Assembly (NCBI GenBank): GCA_945861635.1
Contig: CAMAWH010000020.1
Location: 1 to 64,000, forward strand
DNA length: 64,000 nt
Reading direction: 5' to 3'
From: Klebsiella pneumoniae
GTDB lineage: Bacteria; Myxococcota_A; UBA796; SXON01
Position numbers and translations under genes: made by a program
In this document: positions 16,866 to 24,876 of the stretch, in pieces
Numbering within the stretch: the stretch's first letter is position 1
Layout: each line of letters opens with the position of its first letter
Notes under the pieces: model-generated
The model's database searches: none
Told to the model about the DNA's origin: nothing
Seen by the model: only the letters and a program-made list of their open reading frames with translations

Positions 16866-16939
16866 GAATGGAAGAAAATCGTCCATTCGCGGGGTCTTGG
16901 GCAGCCAAGTGCCTGCCAATGGAAGGTTTTCTTCCATTC
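16866..16939. promoter_or_regulatory. Four-half-site inverted repeat, candidate operator
   Basis: The 13-mer at 16866-16878 (GAATGGAAGAAAA) is repeated as its exact reverse complement at 16927-16939. Each half also forms its own small palindrome: GAATGGA with TCCATTC at 16866-16888, and AATGGAAG with CTTCCATT at 16918-16938. The result is four AATGGA half-sites in alternating orientation. The element lies 30-100 bp upstream of a sigma-70-like promoter. Paired operator or nested hairpins are both possible. Confidence 0.55.
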
Positions 16940-16968
16940 GGGCGACAAGGTCGCCAGTCCGGCGGTCC

Positions 16969-16997
16969 TTGACAGCCGCGACGAACTGAGGTAGAAG
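16969..16997 (+). promoter_or_regulatory. Sigma-70-like promoter upstream of 17083 gene
   Basis: A perfect -35 TTGACA (16969-16974) is followed after 17 bp by TAGAAG (16992-16997), a partial -10. Transcription would give a leader of about 80 bases before GTG 17083. The rest of the 16672-17082 gap holds the inverted-repeat element and G-rich sequence (about 16705-16745) that resembles the dispersed repeat of 23104 on the opposite strand. I see no gene in this gap. Confidence 0.45.
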
Positions 16998-17082
16998 CCG
17001 CGCCGCGTCCAGGTCCGTGGCGGCTTCGAGCTTCTGGATGCAGGTTGATCGCCAATATCCACGGAATCACCCCAGGTTCACC

Positions 17083-18225
17083 GTGACCCGTTCCGTGCCC
17101 GCCAACCTAATCCTCGCCACCGTTCTCGCCAGTTGCGCGGCCGCTGCCGACCCTGCGTCCAGCGTGGGCGACATCCGGCCGATGCTCGTCTCGCGTGACG
17201 GCTCGCCCGAAGCCATCGGGCTCTTGGCGTTCCTCAATGACACGACGACAACGCTCGCCGTGCTCGACGATCAAGTGCCGCTGGAACGCCGCGCCGCGCT
17301 CTACCTCATCGCGCACCGCAACGGGCGAGACGGCCTGCTCGGCACGCGCGACGACGACCTGTACGGCACGTACGCGGAAGTCGATGCCGTGGCCTACGTC
17401 GGCACCGCGGCGCTCGCAGCCCTGGAGGCCTACGTCGGCGCGCGCGGCTGGATTCCGACCGGCTCCGACACGCTCGGCACGTGGGATGGCGTGGCGTTCA
17501 CCGCCGATGAGGCCGAGGCGGTGCTGGACCTTGTGAACGACGCAACCGCAGGCGAACTCGACAACGACGTGCCCCTCGACGGCCGCGCTGTGAACAGTAT
17601 TGTCGCCGCCCGCCCGATCGCGACGATTCTGGACCTCTCGAATCTCTACTACGTGGGGGGAACCACGCTCAACCTGCTGAAGGCGTACACGTCGCATTGC
17701 TCGCTCACCGTGGCCACCGCCACCGATGACGACGCGACCGACTTCACCCGACTCCTGGCGCTCTCGACGACGATGGACACCCCGTACGGTGAGGTCGTTG
17801 CGCTCCAGACGAGTGGTTGCGACGACTGGCAGGGAGACGCCGTTGCCGAGGACATCCTGCTGCGCGCGGTGTGGGACGCAGCGTACGACTACACGTGGGA
17901 GGAAGCGGCTGCCTACCGCGAAGTTGGCACCTGGACCGCGGGGGGCACCGAGTTCTCCGGCGAACTGGCGGCTGACCTCCGGCGCATCGACGACTTGGTA
18001 GACGAGGAACGCTGGGACCCGGCGGCGGACGCCGAAGGCGCGGCGCTTTACGCCGATCGTTCCGATCTGGTGGCGGGTCTGACCTCAGACAGCCTGACCA
18101 ATACGTCGTCGTGGGCCGAACTCACCGTGGACATTGAGGCGAGCGAGTGCAGCCAGAGCGCGGTGGCGCTCGTTGATTTGCGGACGGGTCAGGTGCTGGT
18201 GGCGCACCGGTTTCCGGGCTGCTGA
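17083..18225 (+). CDS. Lipoprotein with two helix-hairpin-helix-like repeats
   Basis: A 380-residue lipoprotein starting at GTG 17083: MTRSVPANLILATVLASCAAA, with Cys18 in a good lipobox and, unusually for this window, a basic n-region residue. Two similar segments are visible: DQVPLERRAALYLIAHRNG...AYVGTAALAALEAY, and NDVPLDGRAVNSIVAARP...YVGGTTLNLLKAY. These have the look of helix-hairpin-helix or ComEA-like repeats (small, paired helices around a G-[TG] turn). The C-terminal half (about 195-380) is acidic, of unknown fold, with LVDLRTGQVLVAHRFPGC at the end. The function is unknown. The open frame reaches upstream to 17017, but the lipobox supports 17083. Confidence 0.7.
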   Translation: MTRSVPANLILATVLASCAAAADPASSVGDIRPMLVSRDGSPEAIGLLAFLNDTTTTLAVLDDQVPLERRAALYLIAHRNGRDGLLGTRDDDLYGTYAEVDAVAYVGTAALAALEAYVGARGWIPTGSDTLGTWDGVAFTADEAEAVLDLVNDATAGELDNDVPLDGRAVNSIVAARPIATILDLSNLYYVGGTTLNLLKAYTSHCSLTVATATDDDATDFTRLLALSTTMDTPYGEVVALQTSGCDDWQGDAVAEDILLRAVWDAAYDYTWEEAAAYREVGTWTAGGTEFSGELAADLRRIDDLVDEERWDPAADAEGAALYADRSDLVAGLTSDSLTNTSSWAELTVDIEASECSQSAVALVDLRTGQVLVAHRFPGC

Positions 18226-18257
18226 CGGGCCGACGAATCGCGGGGGATCACGGGGGA

Positions 18258-19724
18258 TCACGGGGCGAGGCCCTCGTCCGCCGCCGCCCCTCCCGCAATG
18301 CGACCCCCGAGGACCACGGCCGTGACGGAGCCGGTGAACCCGAGACTTCCAACCAGCGTTCCGCCGGCCATCCCCGTTAGCTCTCCCGCGGCGTACAACC
18401 CCGGAATGACGGCACCGCTCGCGTCGTAGACGCGACCGTTGGTGTCCACGTCCACGCCGCCAAAACCCTTCGCCACGCTCACGACGACCGGTAGGGCGTA
18501 AAACGGCGCCGCGTCCACGTGGTTGGCTTGCGACGGATCGATGCGAAAGCTGTCCTCCGTTGCGCCGCTGGCGAAAGCGTCGAACGCCTCGATCTCGGAG
18601 ACGAACGCTGCCTCATCAACATCAAGTGCGCCCGCCAGAAGCGCGAGATCATCGCCCGTAGTGGTGACAGCGGACATGTCGGCGAAGGTCAGTTCTACGG
18701 ACCCGGCCGGGCCGGTGATGAAGCGTGCCGTTCGGGCGGCCACCGCATCGAAGATCGCCCAGACGTCCCCCTGCTCCGCGCGGAGCTTCCCCGTTGCGAA
18801 GCTGCTCAGGGTGGACTCGTCGACGAAGCGCGCACCGAGGCCGTTGATCCACGGCACGCGCGGCATGAAGCTCGGCATGACTTCTTCCTGCTCCCCCGTC
18901 GGCGCGGGAACGCCATGCGCGTAAAGTCCAATCGCACCCAGGTTTGTCGCCACACCCCCGATGGCCTCCACCATCGCAAGTCCATCCCCATTGGCGCCGT
19001 ACCAACTCGCGTAGGCCAGATTGGCGTCGGCCAGGTCAGGACGCTCCTTGCGAACGCGCTCCAAATCGTGCAGGAATCCTCCGGTTGCGACGATCACCGT
19101 TTTCGCCAGCGTGACCTCCTCGACGTCGTGCGCCCGATCGAGCCAGCGCACGCCGTTCACGCGGCCGGTCGTGTCGCGGAGCAGTTCGAGAGCTTCGGCC
19201 TCGTACCGGATGGTTTCGCCGGGCAGCGGCGCCTCGAGGGCATCGATGAGTGAGGGGCCGCCCTGGTCGATGTTGTGGACGCGGGGGAGTGAGCCGCAGG
19301 CGTCGTCCCGAACCGGTTCCTTCCAACGAACGCCGAGCTCCGCCAACCAGTCGTGGACGAGCGCGACGTTGTTCTCCGCGAATGCCGCGACCCACGGATC
19401 GGCCGGATCGCCGCCGGTAAACCCGGCCCAGTCCGCCAACAGGAGCGCCGGGCTGTCCACGACGCCGATGGCCTCCTGCTCCGCCGAACCCGAAAACAAC
19501 ATCAGGCCGCCCGACCAGCGTGCGCTGCCGCCGTAGTCGTCCTCTCTCTCCAAGACGAGGACGGTCGCGCCCTGATCCAGCGCCGTGCCCGCGGCGGCCA
19601 GGCCGGCGGGTCCGGCGCCGATGATGAGCACATCGAGGGCAGGGGCGGCGGCTTCCGCCACGTCGTCCGCAGCGGCCCTGCCGGGAGGGTCTGTGCACGC
19701 CGCGAGTAACACCCACATGCCCAC
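18258..19724 (-). CDS. FAD-dependent oxidoreductase (fumarate reductase-like) with lipoprotein leader
   Basis: A 488-residue flavoprotein. MGMWVLLAACTDPPG is a short lipobox leader with Cys10. The mature part begins with the FAD-binding fold LDVLIIGAGPAGLAAAGTAL and an ADP-binding Glu (LVLERED). It has ARWSGGLMLFSG, an ATGGF motif and the C-terminal flavin loop YAAGELTGMAGGTLVGSLGFTGS. This layout belongs to the succinate dehydrogenase/fumarate reductase/ketosteroid dehydrogenase superfamily. Export of such enzymes is known (flavocytochrome c fumarate reductase), but no heme motif is present here, so the electron partner is unknown. It converges with the 17083 gene. Confidence 0.8.
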   Translation of the reverse strand: MGMWVLLAACTDPPGRAAADDVAEAAAPALDVLIIGAGPAGLAAAGTALDQGATVLVLEREDDYGGSARWSGGLMLFSGSAEQEAIGVVDSPALLLADWAGFTGGDPADPWVAAFAENNVALVHDWLAELGVRWKEPVRDDACGSLPRVHNIDQGGPSLIDALEAPLPGETIRYEAEALELLRDTTGRVNGVRWLDRAHDVEEVTLAKTVIVATGGFLHDLERVRKERPDLADANLAYASWYGANGDGLAMVEAIGGVATNLGAIGLYAHGVPAPTGEQEEVMPSFMPRVPWINGLGARFVDESTLSSFATGKLRAEQGDVWAIFDAVAARTARFITGPAGSVELTFADMSAVTTTGDDLALLAGALDVDEAAFVSEIEAFDAFASGATEDSFRIDPSQANHVDAAPFYALPVVVSVAKGFGGVDVDTNGRVYDASGAVIPGLYAAGELTGMAGGTLVGSLGFTGSVTAVVLGGRIAGGAAADEGLAP

Positions 19725-19782
19725 GACGGTAGGGCTGCGGGGGGCGAGGTGTCAAGCGGGGGGGCTGGGCCGCACAAACCTA

Positions 19783-19816
19783 CCGATCACGTTGAGAATG
19801 GGTCAACGGCTGCCGC
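19783..19816 (-). repeat. 34-bp element, inverted partner of 16658-16691
   Basis: The match to the reverse complement of 16658-16691 is ungapped, with about 29 of 34 positions identical by eye. It sits in the 96-bp gap between the flavoprotein and DUF1801 genes, just after the DUF1801 stop. Like its partner it is located at the 3' edge of a gene. Confidence 0.55.
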
Positions 19817-19820
19817 CTGC

Positions 19821-20249
19821 CTACCGATCCGCGACCGGCCAACGCGATCTTGTCGACGCAACACTTGCCAGAATCAGGCGTTCCAGCGCGGCGATGTCGA
19901 TTTTCGCCAAGCTGTTGATGTAGATACATACTTTGCCCGTTTTGACCTTGCCAAGCTCGGCGACCATCCGTTCACGATCCGGGATTTCCTGAGCGATGTA
20001 CACCACGGTGGCGCCGTTGCGAGGGCTAAAACCCATCGCGGCCGAATCGCCCGAGTGACCGGTTTCATACACGTAATGATACCGACCAAAGCCGATAATG
20101 GTCGGACCCCACATCTGGGCCTGCCACCCCGTGAGCCGCCCCATCAGCTCGACCAGCGTCGTGGCATCGCGACGACGGACGTCGTTTTCGACGGCGGCGA
20201 TGAAGTCGCTGACGCGAACGGCCGTAACTTTGGTCTTGGTTTCGGTCAT
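19821..20249 (-). CDS. DUF1801 domain protein
   Basis: A 142-residue cytoplasmic protein with the DUF1801/YdhG-like pattern: VSDFIAAVENDVRRRDA, LVELMGRLTGWQAQMWGPTIIGFG, YHYVYETGHSGDSAAMGFSPR, and CIYINSLAKIDIAALERLI. The function of the family is not established. No partner gene is evident. It starts at ATG 20249 and is upstream of, and on the same strand as, the flavoprotein. Confidence 0.85.
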   Translation of the reverse strand: MTETKTKVTAVRVSDFIAAVENDVRRRDATTLVELMGRLTGWQAQMWGPTIIGFGRYHYVYETGHSGDSAAMGFSPRNGATVVYIAQEIPDRERMVAELGKVKTGKVCIYINSLAKIDIAALERLILASVASTRSRWPVADR

Positions 20250-20314
20250 TTCATCCCTCGTCGACCGGGAATAATCCGGCGGCCTGGTGACCCGCCACGC
20301 GGTCAGCCAGCATC

Positions 20315-20737
20315 ATGCCGCTGCTGCCGTGCCTGCTCGCGCTCCCCGTGGCCCAGGCATCCGACACGTGGACGGTCGTGCGGACGGGCGTGGACTACCT
20401 GCTCCAGACGACGGCCGGTCCGCAGGACATCTACGCCGTACGCGTGGATCTCACTGTCCCCAACGTCGGGCTGCACGCTTCGGCAGACGAGGACGGGACC
20501 GAGCGACACACCTCGACCTTCGCCCGGAACGCGGACGTGCTGGTGGCGATCAACGGTGACTGGTCCGACGGCAACTCGGTGGGCAAGGACTGGGGCTACC
20601 TTGCTTGTACCGCCACCAAGCAATGCACGATTGACGACGAATGCCGCCCGAGGGGCGACGGGCTCGCGGCGGCGTGGCGCAGACGGAGGGGCGCGCGGGG
20701 CGGTGGCCCCGCTGAGGATCGTGGCTACGTTCCGTTC
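20315..20737 (+). pseudogene. Truncated phosphodiester glycosidase (NAGPA-like) N-terminus
   Basis: The ORF opens with a signal peptide (MPLLPCLLALPVAQA, predicted cut before SD). It continues with DTWTVVRTGVDYLLQTTAG, DIYAVRVDLTVPNVGLHASA, STFARNADVLVAINGDW and GYLACTATKQCTID. This is the start of the phosphodiester glycosidase/NAGPA family, normally about 300 residues or more. At about 20640 the family pattern stops and the frame becomes Arg/Gly-rich, then runs without a stop into the next secreted protein at 20738. It appears to be a 3'-truncated gene in accidental in-frame fusion. Confidence 0.55.
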
Positions 20738-21292
20738 ATGCTTTCTCCTTTTCTCCTGTCTCTGGCGCTGGCGGCCACGCCCGAGGCCATTGAACAATAC
20801 ACGGCGGGCCACCTGCACCGGGCGCCCTTTGCACTGGTTGAAATACCGCCGCTTGTGGACCCGCAGTCCGAGTTGGTACAGGCACCGTGGGGGGTATTCG
20901 ACGGCAAGGGCGCCCTTTTGTCCGCCGAAGAGTTTGCCGCACGCACCGGGGATGCGGCGATGCAGCGGCGACTTCGAAAGGAGCGCAGATCCGCGAACGG
21001 CGGCGACATCGCGCTCGGCGTGGTTGCAGAGGTGGCAGCCAGTGGCGGCATGTCGGCGACGGGCAACGGCAGTGCTCCCGCGGATGCGACGAACATGGGT
21101 CGGCAGGAAACCTTCGGTACCCAAACAGCGGCGCGGCAGCGGCAGGTCTTCCGCTACTACGCGGTAGCAGAGACAGACCGGCGCATCACTGCCTACAACC
21201 ATCATCTTCGGCGGACGTTGGGGCTGACGGCGGAGGAGGCGGAGGTGGTTACCGTGGGCGCCGACCAGCCGCTCGCCCGACCCGGCTTGTAG
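20738..21292 (+). CDS. Secreted protein, unknown function
   Basis: A 184-residue protein with its own signal peptide (MLSPFLLSLALAATPEA), which is why I start it at ATG 20738 although the frame is open to 20315. The mature part contains AGHLHRAPFALVEIPPLVD, a charged helix (AMQRRLRKERRS), a Gly/Ser/Ala-rich stretch and AAEVVTVGAD-like C-terminal sequence. No recognised domain and no cysteines in the mature region. It may be translated alone, or as the tail of the fused ORF starting at 20315, in which case its hydrophobic leader would become internal. Confidence 0.6.
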   Translation: MLSPFLLSLALAATPEAIEQYTAGHLHRAPFALVEIPPLVDPQSELVQAPWGVFDGKGALLSAEEFAARTGDAAMQRRLRKERRSANGGDIALGVVAEVAASGGMSATGNGSAPADATNMGRQETFGTQTAARQRQVFRYYAVAETDRRITAYNHHLRRTLGLTAEEAEVVTVGADQPLARPGL

Positions 21293-21376
21293 GTCGCCTC
21301 TCGACCGGGTCGAACGGTGGGTCCGTTTTCCAGTTCCGACTGACGCAGGACACGATCTGAACCGGGGGAATGTGGG

Positions 21377-23026
21377 TCAGTACGTCGGAACCGCGCATTC
21401 GCCAAGGTAGCAACCTCCCCAGCACGTCATGCCGCCGTCGGTGTAGATGCCACACGCGGCGTACGCGCCCATCCGAACCTTCGCGTAGGTTCCCGCCGGC
21501 GGCGACCCAAATCCGTTGTAGTCGGACGCATCTCCCCACGTCACCAGGGTACCGTCCGTCCGAATCGCCGTGCAGTTTCCCGGCGTCGAGTAGTGCGCGC
21601 AATCGAGGGCCACGAACGGCCCGCTTGGCGGCGACTCCACGCTCGTGTCCCACCATCCCATGGTATAGAAACAGTCCGCCTCTCCCAACGTATCCAACGC
21701 ACAAATGGCGTAGGATCCTACGGATAGTTCGGAGGCCCCGGGTGCAAACTTTACCTCGCCTCGGGTGGGGCTCCAATAGTCGGGCCAACACGTCACCGCG
21801 CCGGAGGCAAGCGCGCAACTCACGCCGCTACCCACCGCAACCTCGTCGAAGGTGCCAGTCGGCGAGTCCGAGTAGCCGAAACCGTCATCGTCCTCGCCCC
21901 AACAATCGACCTCCCCGCTGGTGCGGCGTGCGCAGCCGTGACCCGACGAAAGGTCGACCTGAGTATGCGCGCCAGCAGGCGCATCGTTCACGTAATTAAC
22001 CTCGTACCCCCAGCACTGAAGACTACCGTCGGACGCAATTGCGCAGGCGTTGTAGGTGCTCGCCGCAATTGCCGTAAACGTCCCGGCGGGCGGCGAAAGC
22101 ACGCCAAAGCCGTACTCATCGGCACCCCAACACTCGATGGATCCGTCGGTGCGGATTCCGCACGTGAAGCCGGAGCCGACCGCCACGTCCACCCACAGGC
22201 ACTCCGAGTCGGTAACGCTGGGGTCGGCGTCATCACAGTCGCTCGCGTCGGCATTGCGCCCGCCCGGATCGTCGCAAGCGGCAACGGAGTCGAAGGCACC
22301 GCCGAATCCGTCCTCATCTGCGTCTGCGTACCATTGTGTTTGTCCGGTGGCGTCGGAGTCGGCATCGTCTGTCAGCCCGTTGCAATCCTCATCCGCGTTC
22401 TCCTCGTCGCATACCTCCGCGCCGGCCGGACTCACATCGGCGCGGCTGTCGTCACAGTCTGCGCTATCCGCGACATACCCCGGCGGACACTCACAGCTCG
22501 CAACCTGCGCGCCCGTGTCTCCGAACGTGTCTCCGTCGGCGTCCGCGTACCAGACCAACGCGGGATTGACGTCGTTGTCTTCATCATTACAGTCGCCGTT
22601 GGCCGCCGCGTAGCCAGCCGGCTGAACGCACGCGTCCACGGAGGCGGCGTCCACGCCGTACCCATCTCCGTCAACATCGACGTACCAGGTTGGCACCACG
22701 ACGCCGTTGTCGGCGCTGCCGTCACAATCGTCATCGGCTTCGTTGCAGCGCTCGGTGGCACCTGGAAATGCCGCTGCATCGACATCGTTGCAGTCTCCCG
22801 CAGTCTCGGACCACCCGGCGCCCGGCGCACACTCCGTGGAGGTTTCCTGCGTGCCGAAGCCATCCTCGTCACCATCCGGATGCCAGATGCGGCTCTGGAC
22901 ACTGGCGTCGAGATCGTCGCAATCGGTCGGGCGCGCGGTGCCGTCTCCATCCAGATCCATTCGCGCCAGAAAGTCGCTGTCAGGGACGAGTGCACACGCG
23001 GACAGAAGTGGAAGCGCCACGAGCAC
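21377..23026 (-). CDS. MopE-type repeat and RCC1-repeat lipoprotein
   Basis: A 549-residue surface protein. The start is GTG 23026 with GGAG 5 bases upstream, giving MLVALPLLSACALVPDSD with Cys11; the open frame to 23671 is spurious. Residues about 20-260 hold some five Asp/Cys repeats of the putative metal-binding MopE family: DCDDLDASV, GDCNDVDAAAFPGATERCN, DDDCDGSADNG, DCNDEDNDV and ADEDCNGLTDD, alternating with WYxDxDxDG units. Residues about 265-549 are RCC1/BNR-like propeller repeats, each with a Cys pair: CGIRTDGSIECWGADEYG, CAIASDGSLQCWGYE, CARRTSGEVDCWGEDD and CGIYTDGGMTCWGG. This is a Ca-stabilised extracellular binding protein typical of myxobacteria. It is divergent from the beta-helix lipoprotein. 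Confidence 0.85.
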   Translation of the reverse strand: MLVALPLLSACALVPDSDFLARMDLDGDGTARPTDCDDLDASVQSRIWHPDGDEDGFGTQETSTECAPGAGWSETAGDCNDVDAAAFPGATERCNEADDDCDGSADNGVVVPTWYVDVDGDGYGVDAASVDACVQPAGYAAANGDCNDEDNDVNPALVWYADADGDTFGDTGAQVASCECPPGYVADSADCDDSRADVSPAGAEVCDEENADEDCNGLTDDADSDATGQTQWYADADEDGFGGAFDSVAACDDPGGRNADASDCDDADPSVTDSECLWVDVAVGSGFTCGIRTDGSIECWGADEYGFGVLSPPAGTFTAIAASTYNACAIASDGSLQCWGYEVNYVNDAPAGAHTQVDLSSGHGCARRTSGEVDCWGEDDDGFGYSDSPTGTFDEVAVGSGVSCALASGAVTCWPDYWSPTRGEVKFAPGASELSVGSYAICALDTLGEADCFYTMGWWDTSVESPPSGPFVALDCAHYSTPGNCTAIRTDGTLVTWGDASDYNGFGSPPAGTYAKVRMGAYAACGIYTDGGMTCWGGCYLGECAVPTY

Positions 23027-23103
23027 CGCAACTCCATAGCCCGGGAGGCAGGACCGGTCGCGAGGTCTGGGATCTGGCACTCCTGAACCGCGGCGACGCC
23101 CGC

Positions 23104-23236
23104 GCCGCACGCCCCAGCGCCCGGCCATCCAGAACCCGGCGTCCAGCGCCCAGGTCCCAGCGTCCCAGAGCCCGGGTTCCAGCAGCCCAGATCCCCGCTG
23201 CCGAGACCACCGGGAGAGGTCGATGGGGTGACTCCA
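23104..23236. repeat. 133-bp dispersed repeat, copy A
   Basis: This segment aligns without gaps to 34342-34474 over 133 bp, with about 107 identical bases by hand count. It is built from CCCAGCGCCC/TTCCAGC-type decamers and ends in a better conserved block, GAGACC..CGGGAGAGGTCGATGGGGTGACTCCA. It lies in the divergent gap between the MopE/RCC1 and beta-helix genes, so it could carry regulatory sequence. Apart from this repeat, I see only presumed promoters in 23027-23301. Confidence 0.75.
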
Positions 23237-23301
23237 AACACCTCCGCAATTTGACATCCGGCAAAAAACCGGGCATTCGCCGACTGCTCGCAAGGTAAGC
23301 C

Positions 23302-24876
23302 ATGCAACGATTCCTCGTGCTCCTCGCCCCCGCTCTGGCCCTCGCCGGCTGCTCTGCGTTCGATGCAGCCAGCGGGAAAGATCCCAACGTGCGCACATCT
23401 GGTCACGACGACACGGACACCGACACCGATACCGGCGGGGACACCGGCGAGATCGAGGACACCGGGGATAGCGCGGAGCCCCCGATCGATGCCGACCACG
23501 ACGGATCCTTCTCCACGGACGACTGCGATGACGCGGACGCAACCACCTACCCGGGCGCCCCCGAACTGTGCGACGGCAAGGACAACGACTGCGACGGATC
23601 CGAAGATGGCGAGGGCGACGACGATGGAGATAGCACCCTTGACTGCCTGGACTACTGTCCCGTTTACGCATCCCCCCTTGCGACGGGTGACGGTCGAATC
23701 GTGGACCCGCTCGGCACCATTCAGGAAGCCGTCGATGACGCCGCCGCGAGCGGTTGCAACGAAGTGCGCGCGTTTCAAGGCACCTACTACGAAAACATCG
23801 ACTGGCACGGCAGCGCCGTCAACGCCGAGAGCATGGCCGGTGCCGAATACACCGTCATCGACGGCGGCGGCAGCGATAGCGTGATCGTTTTTCTGGCTGG
23901 CGAACCTGAAGAAGCGCGCCTCTATGACTTCACGATCACCCATGGCGGCGGCGTGGAAGGCGCCGGGTTGCGCATCCGGGATTCATCGCCGACCATCGAA
24001 GCCAACATCATCATCGACAACGTGATCACGACGTCGGAAGGCGTGGGCGGCGGCATCCGACTTTACAACGCTTCGCCCGCAATCATGGACAACCTGATCA
24101 TGGACAACGACGCGTGCTACGGCGGCCCGGAGAACGGTTGTGACGGGGGCGCCATCAGCATCCGCGGGGGCTCGTCGTGGATCGTCGGCAACTACATGGC
24201 CGGCAATACGGCGGGAGATGGGGGCGCGATCTGGACCGCGTACAGCGATGGCCTGATTGCGCAGAACGTGATCGTCGGCAACGAGGCCGATGACAGCGCG
24301 ATCGCCGATGGGATGGAGGACTACAAGGATGGGCAGGGCGGCGGAATCGACGTGCAGGTCGGCGGACCCGTCGGCACCATCATCAGCGGCAACATCATTT
24401 CGGACAACCGCGCCTCGACCATCGGGGGTGGCATCGTCGCCTACGAATACAGCGCCGCAAATGCTGGAATCACCATCTCCAACAACGTCATCACGTTCAA
24501 CAACGTGCTCGATACCGATTGGGGCGCCGGCTTCACCCAGTGGGGCTACACGCAGCCACGCGTGTACAACAACATCATCTACGGAAATCTCGGTGTCGGT
24601 GCGTACTCTGCTCAGGGAGAAAGCACGTTTTCCTTTACCTACAACAACGTCTACGGCAACGTGGACGATTGGGGCGGGTTGATGGCGTCCGGCGGGACCG
24701 GAAACGTGTCGGTGGACCCGAAGTTCACCACCACGTCGAACAATGCCGACTACACGGACGACGATTTCACGCTGGGCAGCGGCTCCTCGATGATCAACGG
24801 CGGTGACCCCACGATCAACGATACCGATGGTTCGCGCAGTGATATGGGCGCATATGGCGGACCCTACGGAATGTAG
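23302..24876 (+). CDS. Right-handed beta-helix lipoprotein with MopE-type motif
   Basis: A 524-residue protein. MQRFLVLLAPALALAGCSAF is a normal-length lipoprotein signal with Cys17. A DTDTDTDTGGDTGE linker follows, then a MopE-type metal-binding motif (DDCDDADATTYPGAPELCDG, then DNDCDG). From about residue 120 it reads as a right-handed parallel beta-helix: repeated rungs such as GAGLRIRDSSPTIEANIIID, GGIRLYNASPAIMDNLIMDN, GGAIWTAYSDGLIAQNVIVG and GGIVAYEYSAANAGITISNN. The C-terminal DMGAYGGPYGM is a common end of pectate-lyase-like choice-of-anchor proteins. The likely role is surface polysaccharide binding or cleavage; no lyase catalytic triad was identified. Confidence 0.83.
   Translation: MQRFLVLLAPALALAGCSAFDAASGKDPNVRTSGHDDTDTDTDTGGDTGEIEDTGDSAEPPIDADHDGSFSTDDCDDADATTYPGAPELCDGKDNDCDGSEDGEGDDDGDSTLDCLDYCPVYASPLATGDGRIVDPLGTIQEAVDDAAASGCNEVRAFQGTYYENIDWHGSAVNAESMAGAEYTVIDGGGSDSVIVFLAGEPEEARLYDFTITHGGGVEGAGLRIRDSSPTIEANIIIDNVITTSEGVGGGIRLYNASPAIMDNLIMDNDACYGGPENGCDGGAISIRGGSSWIVGNYMAGNTAGDGGAIWTAYSDGLIAQNVIVGNEADDSAIADGMEDYKDGQGGGIDVQVGGPVGTIISGNIISDNRASTIGGGIVAYEYSAANAGITISNNVITFNNVLDTDWGAGFTQWGYTQPRVYNNIIYGNLGVGAYSAQGESTFSFTYNNVYGNVDDWGGLMASGGTGNVSVDPKFTTTSNNADYTDDDFTLGSGSSMINGGDPTINDTDGSRSDMGAYGGPYGM

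Noticed and set aside
16692-16994. Short ORFs on both strands in the gap before 17083.
   Set aside because: No homology-like motifs; they overlap the inverted-repeat operator and promoter.
23027-23671. Upstream extension of the MopE/RCC1 ORF to 23671.
   Set aside because: The extension is Arg/Trp/Gly-rich translation of the dispersed repeat. GTG 23026 has a good ribosome site and gives a lipoprotein leader.
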